Origin: Flavobacterium microcysteis
GTDB lineage: Bacteria > Bacteroidota > Bacteroidia > Flavobacteriales > Flavobacteriaceae
DNA length: 64,000 bases
Assembly: GCF_006385255.1 (NCBI RefSeq)
Contig: NZ_VFJE01000052.1
Coordinates: forward strand, 62,001-126,000
Direction: 5' to 3'
In this document: one piece after another, positions 45,802 to 54,047 of the stretch
Layout of the letters: every line of letters starts with the position of its first letter
How positions within the stretch are numbered: position 1 is the stretch's first letter
Made by a program: the position numbers and the translations under genes
The notes under the pieces: model-generated
The model's database searches: none
What the model saw: the letters and a program-made list of their open reading frames with translations, nothing else
Told to the model about the DNA's origin: nothing

Positions 45802-46170
45802 ATGTGCAACGTAAAATTATCAGACCGAGACGACGAAACCAAACTATTGGACACCCGCAGAATAAAAGTCTATAAAGAAATCCTGGTAGGGCCAAATACC
45901 TACCCACACGATTACAGTTCCAAAATCCTCCTAATGGGCAAATGGGTTCGCAACTGCGGATTCGAGCCCGACGACAGGCTGACAATAAGCGTATATAAGG
46001 GTAGGATAGTCATAGAAAAAGAAAAGCCCGGCACGATAGACACCAAACTATTGGCACGTGAACAAAAAGCAAGCGAAAAATTTCTTAAAGAGAGAATCAA
46101 ACAGCTTGTAAGTCCGGATGTATTCAAGCGACTAAGCTTTAAAAACGGAGAAATTACAATGAAAAAGTAA
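45802..46170 (+). CDS. SymE-like toxin
   Basis: This 122-residue protein carries the SymE-type fold signature SSKILLMGKWVRNCGFEPDDRLTISVYKGRIVIE (AbrB/MazE-like swapped-hairpin barrel). SymE is an SOS-induced toxin in E. coli with nucleic-acid-degrading or condensing activity, held in check by an antisense RNA. No antisense RNA can be shown here. A TTG six bases upstream is rejected in favour of this ATG. It stands between the immunity operons and the prophage. Confidence 0.72.
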   Translation: MCNVKLSDRDDETKLLDTRRIKVYKEILVGPNTYPHDYSSKILLMGKWVRNCGFEPDDRLTISVYKGRIVIEKEKPGTIDTKLLAREQKASEKFLKERIKQLVSPDVFKRLSFKNGEITMKK

Positions 46171-46704
46171 ATTGTTTCACTTATAATTTTATTTATAAAT
46201 TATTGATTTTATGATAAATACAATTAAAATATAAAGTAAAATCTTTTATATTATGTCAAATAGAAATTCATTTAAAGAACCCATTCTAGCATAATGAATG
46301 AGTGCTAAACAAAGTATCCATAACTTTCTTAATAAAAGCACATAAGATATAAATAGCATAGCGCTAGTTCATTTTAGCAAATTGTTTATCAATCACTAAC
46401 AGCAAAATTAAAGAATACACAGATTTAATTTTTGGTTCTTTTAATATCACGCAAATTTATATGCATAACTAATTTTGTAATCCTCAGCCTGGAAAATTTT
46501 AAAAGAAAACCAGACCAGACTGATTAGTATTTTTTCTAAACTAAAAATTTATGAAATAATCTGATCAATATAAATTAACTTAAAACTAAGTTTCTAAATA
46601 GATTAGGATTTTACTTGTTCTAATGATAGCACTCAAAAATCAAATACCAAAGCTATCTTAACATAATGCTGTGTACATTCATAGTTTAAAAAATGTAAAT
46701 TTTT

Positions 46705-46730
46705 TGAACTATAATCTACAGAATGTTTTA
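46705..46730 (+). other. attL: dif-like site
   Basis: TGAACTATAA (XerC-like arm), TCTACA centre, and GAATGTTTTA (degenerate XerD-like arm). The left flank (AAATGTAAATTTTT) differs from the other two sites, as expected if it is chromosomal. The right arm and following AGAA match the site at 57272. Confidence 0.72.
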
Positions 46731-46779
46731 TAGAATCGACAACTTTTTAAGATAATAATCGTTAATGTCTTAAATATAT

Positions 46780-46798
46780 ACTTGTTCAACAAACAAGT
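46780..46798. promoter_or_regulatory. inverted repeat before the first phage gene
   Basis: ACTTGTT-CAACA-AACAAGT is a perfect 7-bp inverted repeat ending 2 bases before the ATG at 46801. It may be an operator or an mRNA hairpin limiting translation. Confidence 0.45.
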
Positions 46799-46800
46799 GT

Positions 46801-47127
46801 ATGACAAAACAGCATCCCCCGTTATCTGACGCACACAGAATCTTCTTGCGTCACAGAATCTTAAAAATGCATTTTAGAGGCGAATTCGATGTATTGAATT
46901 TGAGACGAACCGTTTCAAAACATTGCAAGACATGGTTAATCGGTCAGCGTCTTGGTATGAAAATTAAAAAATCTCAAGGCGGTTTTTTTTGTTATATAGG
47001 CGAAACATTAGACGGTATTACGGCTATTGAGGTTCACTCTGCAAAGTATCCTGACAAACCTTTTACGCTCAACGTTGCAAACAATAAGGAGTTTATGATG
47101 AAAATTTTTAAACACGAATTGTTATGA
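46801..47127 (+). CDS. phage hypothetical protein, basic, 108 aa
   Basis: This is a basic, soluble protein starting MTKQHPPLSDAHRIFLRHRILKMHF. It begins the rightward phage operon and overlaps the next gene by 4 bases (ATGA). No family is recognised. Its basic character and position upstream of the replication gene suggest a replication or regulatory helper; that is inference only. Confidence 0.7.
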   Translation: MTKQHPPLSDAHRIFLRHRILKMHFRGEFDVLNLRRTVSKHCKTWLIGQRLGMKIKKSQGGFFCYIGETLDGITAIEVHSAKYPDKPFTLNVANNKEFMMKIFKHELL

Positions 47128-47342
47128 GTAGGGGCGGTGATAATAAAAAAGAAGAGGCTTTACAGCGTGAGCAGCTCCAAATTGAGTTGCAGGGCGTAAA
47201 GGAACTTATCGTTGATTTTTTTGTTTTTCCTCAATTATATACTCACGCAGAAATTTTAGAATTATTTGAACGAAAGAAAACGCTGGAACAACTTTTAGAC
47301 GACCCTAGCGCAAATCCTTTTTATTGTTTTACAAAATTATAA
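47124..47342 (+). CDS. phage hypothetical protein, 72 aa
   Basis: This charged, helical protein starts MSRGGDNKKEEALQREQLQIELQ and contains ILELFERKKTLEQLLDD. It overlaps the previous gene by 4 bp and the next starts 3 bp after it, so it belongs to one translationally coupled run. No family is recognised. Confidence 0.66.
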   Translation: MSRGGDNKKEEALQREQLQIELQGVKELIVDFFVFPQLYTHAEILELFERKKTLEQLLDDPSANPFYCFTKL

Positions 47343-47345
47343 GCC

Positions 47346-47615
47346 ATGATGGATATTGAATTTAATAAGCAGGTCATTAGAAGCTGTATTGTTTCTATTT
47401 TGAACGTTTCAAGCCTTAACGCATTGGATTTGATGCGAGACCTAGACAAAAGAGTTTTATCAGGAAAAACTAACCTTGCCGATTGCAGTTTTCAGGTTTG
47501 CAATGCGTACGAAATCTATATAAAATTTATAAGCCTTATTGATGCCGAATATGCCGAAAATAGAATTTTGTCGCCTTTGAACCCTCACGGCTTAAATGTC
47601 GTGAATTATGGTTGA
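47346..47615 (+). CDS. phage hypothetical protein, 89 aa
   Basis: This helical protein starts MMDIEFNKQVIRSCIVSILN. It overlaps the replication gene by 8 bp, which suggests co-translation. No motif or family was recognised. Confidence 0.66.
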   Translation: MMDIEFNKQVIRSCIVSILNVSSLNALDLMRDLDKRVLSGKTNLADCSFQVCNAYEIYIKFISLIDAEYAENRILSPLNPHGLNVVNYG

Positions 47616-49554
47616 TACGATAACATTCGTACTGCACCATATCAATCAAAAGGAAATTTCATTAAATGCGGGAGTAAAAGACGGACTTATTTATAAGTCT
47701 GGTTTTAATCGCCTGCTTTATGAACGCCTTTGCGAATATGAGAGCCAGTATATAGAGCGTACGACAAAGTACTATAATGAGCAGCATCTTATTAACCCTG
47801 ACGATAAGTATTTTTTAAGCAAGACCGTTAAAAAGGTCGGTCTTGTTACTCGTCATGGAGCAATAAAGGAAAGTATGAGCAAGAGCGAATTTTATTTTTA
47901 TCCGGTTCGTGGAGACTTTCAAAGCGCATCGAGCGAATATCGCACGAAATTTTCCGTTTCAGAAAATTCGGATTCGATAACCTTTGAGTTGTCGATACCG
48001 AAATTTTTGTACAATAACAATATTGCACAGTTTGTGCCTAATATTGATAGTAAACGTTTCAAAAGCAATCCTTTCGGTTTTCGTGACTGGTATGGACAGA
48101 AAAAAGCACTTCACGATAGGATAGGGGAGTTTATCCTTACTTTTTTTAATGAGTTGTGTATCATGTTTGATATGCCCGTTACGATTACATCTTTGAACCT
48201 TTCAAATATTGAGATAAAAAGACTGGATTTCTGTTACAATCAGGTTTTCCCGTGTCATGCTTCGGTATTGGATTATCTCGATGCTCAACGAAAATTTTAT
48301 AAAACTAGAGTAAGGAAAAATACACTTATTGACCGTGATTGCGGCAGTTCTTTTTATTACCGTCATGCTACGGATGGTTTTTTCTTCAAAATTTATTCAA
48401 AAGGTGAGGAGTTTGAAGCCGTTGATTTGCCACGATTGGTAAAGGAAAACGAAGCCCAGTTTAATAATAATCAGGATAGGCTTTTGCCGTTGTTTAAGGA
48501 CATTTTCAAAAAGCATTTTGAAAGTACCTATTTAGACAAAAAAGGCAAGGTAGAGGATATGATTTTTCAGTATTATAAAACTTACGTAAAGACGGCGGAA
48601 AACCGAAAATTTATTGATGAGATAGAGAGTCATTTGAAATATAAGATTTCGTTCCTGCGTGATGAGGCAATGAAGATACTCCGGTATGAAATGAGTTTTA
48701 CCCGTACATATATGTCAACGCTGTATAAAAAGCATATTTTCAGGAAAACAGATTCCAACTGGAAAGAATTGGAAAGGGCGCATAATAAGGTACAGCGTTA
48801 TAATACGCTTTTGTCTCAGGGTTCTATCAATCAGGCTAAATCCTTTTTATTGAAAAACCTTATAACAAAGCCTGATTTTTTATTTCATGACCTTTATGAT
48901 AAATCCCTGCATAAAAAGCATGAGTTCTATTTGGAAACAGATAGGGATTTGAAACTCCATGAGAAAAGTGCGCATCAGGATGCTTATAAAATTCTATCGT
49001 TAAATTATAAACGCATTCCCGAACGCAAGGAAGCTACTTTTTCAAAGGATTTACTTTTGATTTTGATAGGCAAGTTTTATGACGAAATCGAAGCATTTCA
49101 GGTCAAAAAATTTGACGATGTAAAAAACATATTGGAGACAATCGACAATTACAATGAAAAGGCTCAAAATAATATACTCCAATATAAAAAACTGTTTGGC
49201 GAAAATTCCTTTAAGAAAATTAAGCGTACTGAAAAAAGGAAAAAGAACCTTATGCAGCTTAACAAGCCCCGTCTTAAGATAGTTCTTGACAAAATGGATG
49301 AAGGCAAAAGCATTGAGCAGATTTGCGATGAAATCGGATTGGCTAAATCTTCAAAATATGAACTTCAAAAAGATTTGAAGATGTTTAATATTTTCAAAGG
49401 TACTGTAAAAAGTCGTTTTAACCATTCCCTGATAAAAACCGATTTCCATGCCTATTACCTTAAATTCTATACAGATAGGCAATATCATAGGAAATTATTC
49501 CCTAATCCTTTTATGGTCTCCTTTGATACGACTTTTGCGCCTATGTTGGCTTAA
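47608..49554 (+). CDS. phage replication initiation protein, G2P/CRI-like
   Basis: This 648-residue protein is the largest in the element. It starts MVDTITFVLHHI and contains IEIKRLDFCYNQVFP, then FFFKIYSKGEEF and ILRYEMSFTRTYMSTLYKKHIF. This order of blocks is typical of gene-II/CRI-family rolling-circle initiators of small ssDNA phages and plasmids. Such proteins nick the replication origin through a tyrosine and prime rolling-circle synthesis. I cannot identify the nicking tyrosine with certainty. A helix-turn-helix-like stretch (SIEQICDEIGLAKSSKYELQKDLKM) sits near the C terminus. FLiP has a replication gene of a related type as I recall. Confidence 0.77.
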   Translation: MVDTITFVLHHINQKEISLNAGVKDGLIYKSGFNRLLYERLCEYESQYIERTTKYYNEQHLINPDDKYFLSKTVKKVGLVTRHGAIKESMSKSEFYFYPVRGDFQSASSEYRTKFSVSENSDSITFELSIPKFLYNNNIAQFVPNIDSKRFKSNPFGFRDWYGQKKALHDRIGEFILTFFNELCIMFDMPVTITSLNLSNIEIKRLDFCYNQVFPCHASVLDYLDAQRKFYKTRVRKNTLIDRDCGSSFYYRHATDGFFFKIYSKGEEFEAVDLPRLVKENEAQFNNNQDRLLPLFKDIFKKHFESTYLDKKGKVEDMIFQYYKTYVKTAENRKFIDEIESHLKYKISFLRDEAMKILRYEMSFTRTYMSTLYKKHIFRKTDSNWKELERAHNKVQRYNTLLSQGSINQAKSFLLKNLITKPDFLFHDLYDKSLHKKHEFYLETDRDLKLHEKSAHQDAYKILSLNYKRIPERKEATFSKDLLLILIGKFYDEIEAFQVKKFDDVKNILETIDNYNEKAQNNILQYKKLFGENSFKKIKRTEKRKKNLMQLNKPRLKIVLDKMDEGKSIEQICDEIGLAKSSKYELQKDLKMFNIFKGTVKSRFNHSLIKTDFHAYYLKFYTDRQYHRKLFPNPFMVSFDTTFAPMLA

Positions 49555-49555
49555 T

Positions 49556-49664
49556 TACGTGAAAAAATTTTCCGGCGCTTCCGGTTCCGGTTTCCTGAAG
49601 AAAAATTATAACGTGAAAAAAGAACCGGCAGCTGCGCCTGGAAAAACATTTTTTCCGTGAAAAG
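49556..49664 (+). repeat. structured intergenic phage repeat, copy 1
   Basis: The core TTCCGGTTCCGGTTTCCTG (from 49579) is flanked by ACGTGAAAAA direct copies at 49557 and 49611. GGCAGCTGCGCC and a TTCCGTGAAAAG end follow. It shares core and borders with copies at 53263 and 55253. Confidence 0.68.
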
Positions 49665-49760
49665 TATTAAAGTCAAAATTAAATGCATGCATTTTCAATG
49701 AAAAAAAAATCCGCTATTATATTTCGGTTTTAATCAATAATAATTTAAAATTTTTCGCTT

Positions 49761-49922
49761 ATGAATTTTTTGAAAAGATTACCGTGGTTAACGATTATTC
49801 TTGTCGTTTTCCTTGTTTTGAAGTTTTACCCTAAAATTATGAGTACGCTTCGAGCTAAAGCACCAAGTTTGGCTAACGCAGTTGAGCCATCGACAATAAC
49901 ATCTGATGGAAATCCTTTATAA
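49761..49922 (+). CDS. phage 53-aa single-TM protein
   Basis: This short protein starts MNFLKRLPWLTIILVVFLVL and continues into a polar tail ending SDGNPL. One transmembrane helix with a positively charged N terminus is clear. Its stop (TAA at 49920-49922) overlaps the ATG of the capsid candidate by one base. A membrane structural or assembly role is expected. Confidence 0.68.
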   Translation: MNFLKRLPWLTIILVVFLVLKFYPKIMSTLRAKAPSLANAVEPSTITSDGNPL

Positions 49923-50830
49923 TGGAAATGATTTTAGCACCTTCGGAAACACGCCGTCATATGGTGGTTAATAATGAAACCACTAACGGCGTGATGTTTA
50001 ATTTCGTCAGTACTATCGCTGAAAGTTCTGAGGATATTATGCCTAATCTTGACGATTTCCGTGTAAGGATTGCAGAAAGATTGGACGGAAAAGAAACCAA
50101 TATTGTTTTTGACGGAACTATGTTGGAAATTTATGCTGTTGGTTATGCGAATAATTTCCCTATGGCAAATAAGACTTTTTTTAAGGCTAGGGAAATTGGA
50201 GGAAACAGAACTTTTCAACTTCCTTTTTCATTTGGGACAAACTACAATCTTAAAGACGGAAACGAACTTTTTGTAGAATGTACCAATAAGAAGTTAAAGG
50301 ATAAGGCTGGTACGTTCGTTGACAATACTCTAGTTGTAGAGACAATCCCGTCTATTGGTTTAAAGTCTTTTATTCCTCTTTTTGAAAGTAGGGCTTTAGA
50401 GGGAACTCTTGAAAAGCATGATTTGAATCTTGGCTCTTCTGTTCATCAGGTTATTTATTTAGCACCTGATGGAAAATCTGGCGAATTTGATGTTGCTAGG
50501 CTTAAATACAAGTCCGATAAGCTTAACGAGGAACTTTCTGCAAATAACCTTTACGCTCAGCTTTCGAATACTGTAGAACCTGACCAAGATTATGCCGGAA
50601 CTCCAATCTATTTGCTTAATTCGCTTGAACCTTTGCATAAGTTAAATGTAAAGTTGGATTTTTTAAGTGCTCTTTCAAATCGCAGGCTTATCATTGTGCG
50701 TAAAGTTCAGACTCCAGAAGTGATTAATAAATATATCACGAAACAAGCTGCGCATGCACAAGAAAATCTTATGGCTGTAAAGTCCGGCCTTACAGCTGAG
50801 GGTTGTTTGTGCGCAACTGCTAAATCATAA
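49922..50830 (+). CDS. major capsid protein candidate, 302 aa
   Basis: This 302-residue protein is rich in predicted strands and lacks signal peptide or membrane helices. It follows the single-TM gene by a one-base overlap and lies just after the replication gene, where a capsid gene is expected. Its length is close to that of the double-jelly-roll capsid protein of FLiP as I recall. Strand-rich parts such as NIVFDGTMLEIYAVGYANNF and RTFQLPFSFGTNYNL fit a jelly roll. No direct sequence motif proves this; structure prediction would decide. Confidence 0.58.
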   Translation: MEMILAPSETRRHMVVNNETTNGVMFNFVSTIAESSEDIMPNLDDFRVRIAERLDGKETNIVFDGTMLEIYAVGYANNFPMANKTFFKAREIGGNRTFQLPFSFGTNYNLKDGNELFVECTNKKLKDKAGTFVDNTLVVETIPSIGLKSFIPLFESRALEGTLEKHDLNLGSSVHQVIYLAPDGKSGEFDVARLKYKSDKLNEELSANNLYAQLSNTVEPDQDYAGTPIYLLNSLEPLHKLNVKLDFLSALSNRRLIIVRKVQTPEVINKYITKQAAHAQENLMAVKSGLTAEGCLCATAKS

Positions 50831-50846
50831 TTTAATATTTATTATT

Positions 50847-51572
50847 ATGAGTGTATTGGCAGTAGCAAACATCCTCGGCGTAGGCTCTGGCGGTGCATCC
50901 CTTGGTTTCAATACGGGTAATTCTCAGATTGACCAAGGTTTGCAGCAGACAGCAGGTAGCGTTATTAGCGGTTTGCAGGAAACAATTTTAGGCAATCTTA
51001 CGGGGACTTTTAACAGCACTTTTGGTTCTGTCTTTGCAAATGGCTTAGACCTTTCTTGTTGGAATTCGTCTTATAGCCCTAGCGAAGCTAAAACGGAAAT
51101 GCCACAGTTTGTAAAGATTTGGCTTAATGAGTCGGGAGTTCTTACAAATCCGAGTTCTGAGGCATTGTCTTATTTCTCTAACCGTGTAAGTCTTGCTGTT
51201 TCGATGTGGAACAATAGGATAGGTCAGAGCAAGTACGCCAAATGTACTAAGGATGGTTGGCGTTACTGCGTAACGTATGCGGAACAGAACTTAAAAAATG
51301 TTCTTACCGAATTGGGCAAGTACTATAACATTCAGGAAGTAGGTAAACAGCCATGCTATAAGCCTAACGACACTTGGAAAGTGGAAATTTCTGGCGAGTA
51401 TATGGTTTATAAGCTTACTGCAAAGCAGACGCAGCAGCCTGCCACTTCTCCAATTGTTGTAAAGGACGATGAAGGTAATGTTGTTGCTACCGGTAATAAG
51501 CCGCCTAGCACACAAGATAGCGGCGGTTTTAACCCGCTTTGGCTTCTTCCTTTGCTTGGCTTCCTTAAGTAG
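50847..51572 (+). CDS. phage structural (spike or minor virion) protein candidate
   Basis: This 241-residue protein starts MSVLAVANILGVGSGGASLGFNTGN, a glycine-rich hydrophobic segment. A Cys-containing central region follows, with a proline/threonine-rich linker and a C-terminal hydrophobic tail GGFNPLWLLPLLGFLK. Both ends look membrane-associating, consistent with a virion membrane or vertex protein. It is not similar to anything I recognise. Confidence 0.5.
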   Translation: MSVLAVANILGVGSGGASLGFNTGNSQIDQGLQQTAGSVISGLQETILGNLTGTFNSTFGSVFANGLDLSCWNSSYSPSEAKTEMPQFVKIWLNESGVLTNPSSEALSYFSNRVSLAVSMWNNRIGQSKYAKCTKDGWRYCVTYAEQNLKNVLTELGKYYNIQEVGKQPCYKPNDTWKVEISGEYMVYKLTAKQTQQPATSPIVVKDDEGNVVATGNKPPSTQDSGGFNPLWLLPLLGFLK

Positions 51573-51583
51573 CTTTATTTTAT

Positions 51584-51784
51584 ATGAAAAAACAATTGAC
51601 TGTTTATTCAGCCTTAGAAAAACAGCTTTTTCTTAGGCTTTGTAATTCCTTTTTTATTAAACCAAAAGTTGTCCGTTATACAAAGAAGTCTATTACTTAT
51701 TCTTTGTATGGTAAAAAAGCTTCACAAGTTGTTAGTCTCTATCATGACAAGGTTGGTAAAAAATGGGGTTGGTCTGATAATTAA
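51584..51784 (+). CDS. phage hypothetical protein, basic, 66 aa
   Basis: This basic protein starts MKKQLTVYSALEKQLFLRLC and ends KVGKKWGWSDN. It is 11 bp after the previous stop. A strong terminator follows. Its role is unknown. Confidence 0.62.
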   Translation: MKKQLTVYSALEKQLFLRLCNSFFIKPKVVRYTKKSITYSLYGKKASQVVSLYHDKVGKKWGWSDN

Positions 51785-51787
51785 TTT

Positions 51788-51817
51788 AAGAAACGCACCT
51801 AATTAGGTGCGTTTCTT
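51788..51817 (+). terminator. rho-independent terminator inside the phage
   Basis: A perfect 13-bp stem AAGAAACGCACCT/AGGTGCGTTTCTT with an AATT loop is followed by TTTAAAA. It closes the replication/capsid transcription unit. Confidence 0.85.
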
Positions 51818-51834
51818 TTAAAACACGAAATTTT

Positions 51835-52134
51835 ATGAATTTAATTAAAATGCTCAAAATGCTTTACGCCGAAATGTTTTCGGGGTTTTTTGATAATGAG
51901 AACGATATGGATAGGATTTTTAATGATTTGGAAAAATGGCATGCAAGCTGTTTGCCTGAATCTGAAAAGCCTTTTGAATCTTGGTATGCTAAGATATTCA
52001 AATCGAACGGTTTCGGTCTTGTTTCTCCAATCTTTTATAGTTGGTTGAAATTTCAGGCAATGAAATACACAAATAACGAGTACTTGCAAAGCTTAATTGA
52101 TAAGCATGTGCGTGATGCTCAAAAAGAAGATTAA
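51835..52134 (+). CDS. phage hypothetical protein, 99 aa
   Basis: This soluble, acidic-to-neutral protein starts MNLIKMLKMLYAEMFSGFFD and contains DMDRIFNDLEKWHASC. It is helical in character and lies after the terminator, beginning a second transcription unit. No family is recognised. Confidence 0.65.
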   Translation: MNLIKMLKMLYAEMFSGFFDNENDMDRIFNDLEKWHASCLPESEKPFESWYAKIFKSNGFGLVSPIFYSWLKFQAMKYTNNEYLQSLIDKHVRDAQKED

Positions 52135-52155
52135 TAACTTTTAAATTTTATTATT

Positions 52156-52344
52156 ATGGCATTATTCGGAAATTTATTAAAAAATGACCCGACTGCTCAA
52201 ATGTTGGGTTTATCCAAGCCACAGCGTAAGCGTAAGAAAAAAAGAAGTTCTAAGAAAATGACTTCTTCTGAAAGTAAAATTGCTAGGGCTGTTGCACGAA
52301 GTGTAAAGGCTTCTGTTTCTAAATCTAAAAAAAAATATAGATAA
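52156..52344 (+). CDS. phage very basic small protein
   Basis: This 62-residue protein is dense in lysine and arginine (KPQRKRKKKRSSKKM, SVSKSKKKYR). That makes it a good candidate for DNA binding or condensation during packaging of the ssDNA genome. The gene directly abuts the next one. Confidence 0.65.
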   Translation: MALFGNLLKNDPTAQMLGLSKPQRKRKKKRSSKKMTSSESKIARAVARSVKASVSKSKKKYR

Positions 52345-52746
52345 ATGAATCCTCTTTTAATTCTTGGGGCTTTATGGTTTTTTTTTAGTGGTAATAAAGG
52401 GAATCCTTATCAGGAAGCCCCGTCCGGTTATATTCCGGCTGGTACTAAAGAAGAAATTAAGCCTACTATTTCAGTTGGTAAAGCAAAAAGTATTGCTTCT
52501 GCTTTATATGAAGAGTTGGATAGGTATTTAACCTCTGATGCTAAAATTATATCCTTATTAAAAGGTTACAATGAAGCTGATTATTTGGCAATATATAACC
52601 AATTTGGTGTAAAAAAACATGATCCTGTTTTTCCTACTGGTTCTTCAATTTTAGGTTATAATATTGATTTAACTGAGTGGATTATTAAGGAACTTTCAGA
52701 AAGTTCTATCGCTCAATTGAGAAAAATGTTTCCTAGTATTTTTTAA
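52345..52746 (+). CDS. phage membrane protein, paralog A
   Basis: This 133-residue protein has an N-terminal anchor (MNPLLILGALWFFFSG) and a soluble domain. Its end IDLTEWIIKELSESSIAQLRKMFPSIF parallels the downstream protein at 52906 (EEWIRINLPKNLDYFKYNFSESF). The two share order: anchor, A/E-rich helix, DY/DF step, then WI...L...F. It lies directly after the basic protein. It is likely a virion membrane or vertex component. Confidence 0.62.
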   Translation: MNPLLILGALWFFFSGNKGNPYQEAPSGYIPAGTKEEIKPTISVGKAKSIASALYEELDRYLTSDAKIISLLKGYNEADYLAIYNQFGVKKHDPVFPTGSSILGYNIDLTEWIIKELSESSIAQLRKMFPSIF

Positions 52747-52777
52747 ATTAACCTGCTTAATTTTAAGCAGGTTAATT
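52746..52777 (+). terminator. rho-independent terminator inside the phage
   Basis: A perfect 15-bp stem AATTAACCTGCTTAA/TTAAGCAGGTTAATT with a 2-base TT gap is followed by TTTATTTTC. It separates paralog A from the next block. Confidence 0.78.
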
Positions 52778-52778
52778 T

Positions 52779-52877
52779 TTATTTTCTTCTGCTTTTCCCT
52801 ACGAAATAGCCGAGAAAGAATACTAATAATACGGGTATAAGAAATATTAGTATTTCTGTTAATCCTAATTCTCCCAT
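52779..52877 (-). CDS. 32-aa membrane microprotein candidate
   Basis: On the minus strand a short frame reads MGELGLTEILIFLIPVLLVFF then LGYFVGKSRRK, a single transmembrane helix with a basic tail. It is oriented against the surrounding phage genes and is too small to be sure of. A longer reading to 52994 adds a region overlapping the next phage gene and is not supported. Confidence 0.35.
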   Translation of the reverse strand: MGELGLTEILIFLIPVLLVFFLGYFVGKSRRK

Positions 52878-52905
52878 TTTTTTAATTTTTAAAATTTTAA
52901 CAAAT

Positions 52906-53241
52906 ATGCAAATAATTCTTATTATTGCTGTCATTTGGTATTTTTTCTTCCGAAAAAAGTCAAAGGGCTTTGTAAAACCTATGTATGGTAACAATTATAA
53001 TACCATTACGATGGAAGAAAGTGAAAGGCTTTCAAAGGAACTTTTTGAAATGACCAAACAACCCGTTCCAGATGCGGGCGCAATCATTAAAAAGCTTGAC
53101 GGCTTAAATAACTTCGATTTTTCGGTACTTTCCTATAATATGTCCAATATTCAAAAGGGTTTTGTGTTTGAGGAATGGATAAGGATAAACCTCCCGAAAA
53201 ACCTTGACTATTTCAAGTATAATTTCTCCGAATCGTTTTAG
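52906..53241 (+). CDS. phage membrane protein, paralog B
   Basis: This 111-residue protein has an N-terminal anchor (MQIILIIAVIWYFFF) and a domain resembling that of the 52345 gene (ESERLSKELFEM, IIKKLDGLNNFDFSVL, FVFEEWIRINL). It may have arisen by duplication within the phage. No enzymatic motif was found. Confidence 0.62.
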   Translation: MQIILIIAVIWYFFFRKKSKGFVKPMYGNNYNTITMEESERLSKELFEMTKQPVPDAGAIIKKLDGLNNFDFSVLSYNMSNIQKGFVFEEWIRINLPKNLDYFKYNFSESF

Positions 53242-53262
53242 TTTCTTACACATTTTTTTTTA

Positions 53263-53375
53263 AATCACGTGAAAAATTGCACCGGATTTTCCGGTTCTGT
53301 TTTCTGCAGAAAGAAAATTCACGTGATTTTTTCTTCCGGTTTAATCCAGGATAAACACTAATTAACGTGATTTTT
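53263..53375 (+). repeat. structured intergenic phage repeat, copy 2
   Basis: A perfect 11-bp inverted repeat AATCACGTGAA/TTCACGTGATT (53263-53273 and 53318-53328) encloses the core TTCCGGTTCTGTTTTCTGCA. Downstream ATCCAGGATA and AACGTGAT recur in inverted order before copy 3. Confidence 0.72.
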
Positions 53376-53379
53376 AACC

Positions 53380-53826
53380 ATGAAAAACAAGACTATCCTT
53401 ATTGTAGGGGTTGTTTTGTTTTTCTTTTTTACATTTCTAAAAAGGAAAATGAAATACCCAGTAAAAGGGCGGATTACTTCAAAATTTGGAGACCGCCAAC
53501 ATCCGATAACAAATGAAAAATCTTTTCATAATGGCATTGATATAGCCGTCCCGCTTTATACTCAAGTTCTTGCGCCTGCCGATGGTAAGGTCATAAACAT
53601 TTATGAAAATGCGCAGGGTGGCAAGCAGCTTGTGCTTGAACACGCTGACGGCGTGCGTACCGGCTATGCACATCTTTCGTCTTATAAGGTCGTAAGGGGG
53701 CAGAATATCAAGGTAGGGCAGATTGTTGCGTTAAGCGGCAATACTGGACAGTCTACGGGTCCGAATTTGCATCTTACCTTAACAGTTAAAGGTAAAAAGG
53801 TCGACCCTGAAAAGTATTTCGTATGA
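53380..53826 (+). CDS. M23-family metallopeptidase (phage endolysin or virion peptidase)
   Basis: This 148-residue protein has an N-terminal membrane anchor (MKNKTILIVGVVLFFFFTFL). Its M23 domain has ITSKFGDRQHPI, the zinc-ligand motif FHNGIDIAVP (HxxxD) and the second motif GPNLHLTL (HxH). It cleaves peptide cross-links in peptidoglycan, for exit or entry. It overlaps the next gene by 4 bp. Confidence 0.88.
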   Translation: MKNKTILIVGVVLFFFFTFLKRKMKYPVKGRITSKFGDRQHPITNEKSFHNGIDIAVPLYTQVLAPADGKVINIYENAQGGKQLVLEHADGVRTGYAHLSSYKVVRGQNIKVGQIVALSGNTGQSTGPNLHLTLTVKGKKVDPEKYFV

Positions 53827-54047
53827 AATACGCATTAGTCTTTTTGGTAATTATAGCCCTGCCGTTTTTAACTGCCATAGTTCTTACGGCTATTCCTTTT
53901 GTTACTTTATATGCCGTGTTTCAATTATTTAAAAAACAGCCTATTGCAGAAAAGAAAAATGAAAATTCTTTTTTCAGCTTTGTGGCACAAAACCTTAACA
54001 AAAATGAAAATATCTTCAAACGGAATATTACAGTTAACAAGCCATGA
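53823..54047 (+). CDS. phage membrane protein, 74 aa
   Basis: This protein starts MKYALVFLVIIALPFLTAIVL, followed by a second hydrophobic stretch and a polar tail. It overlaps the M23 gene by 4 bp and the lysozyme start by 44 bp, all in the same operon. It could be a holin or spanin-like component. Confidence 0.58.
   Translation: MKYALVFLVIIALPFLTAIVLTAIPFVTLYAVFQLFKKQPIAEKKNENSFFSFVAQNLNKNENIFKRNITVNKP

Larger units (their letters stand above)
46171..46800. other. 630-bp intergenic region containing the left att site
   Basis: The region is A/T-rich with no supported gene. It contains the dif-like left attachment site at 46705-46730 and a perfect inverted repeat (ACTTGTT-CAACA-AACAAGT, 46780-46798) directly before the first phage gene. 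Sequence left of 46705 is presumably chromosomal. Confidence 0.6.

Noticed and set aside
52878..52994. N-terminal extension of the 32-aa minus-strand frame to 71 aa
   Set aside because: It overlaps the start of the clearly better-supported phage gene at 52906.
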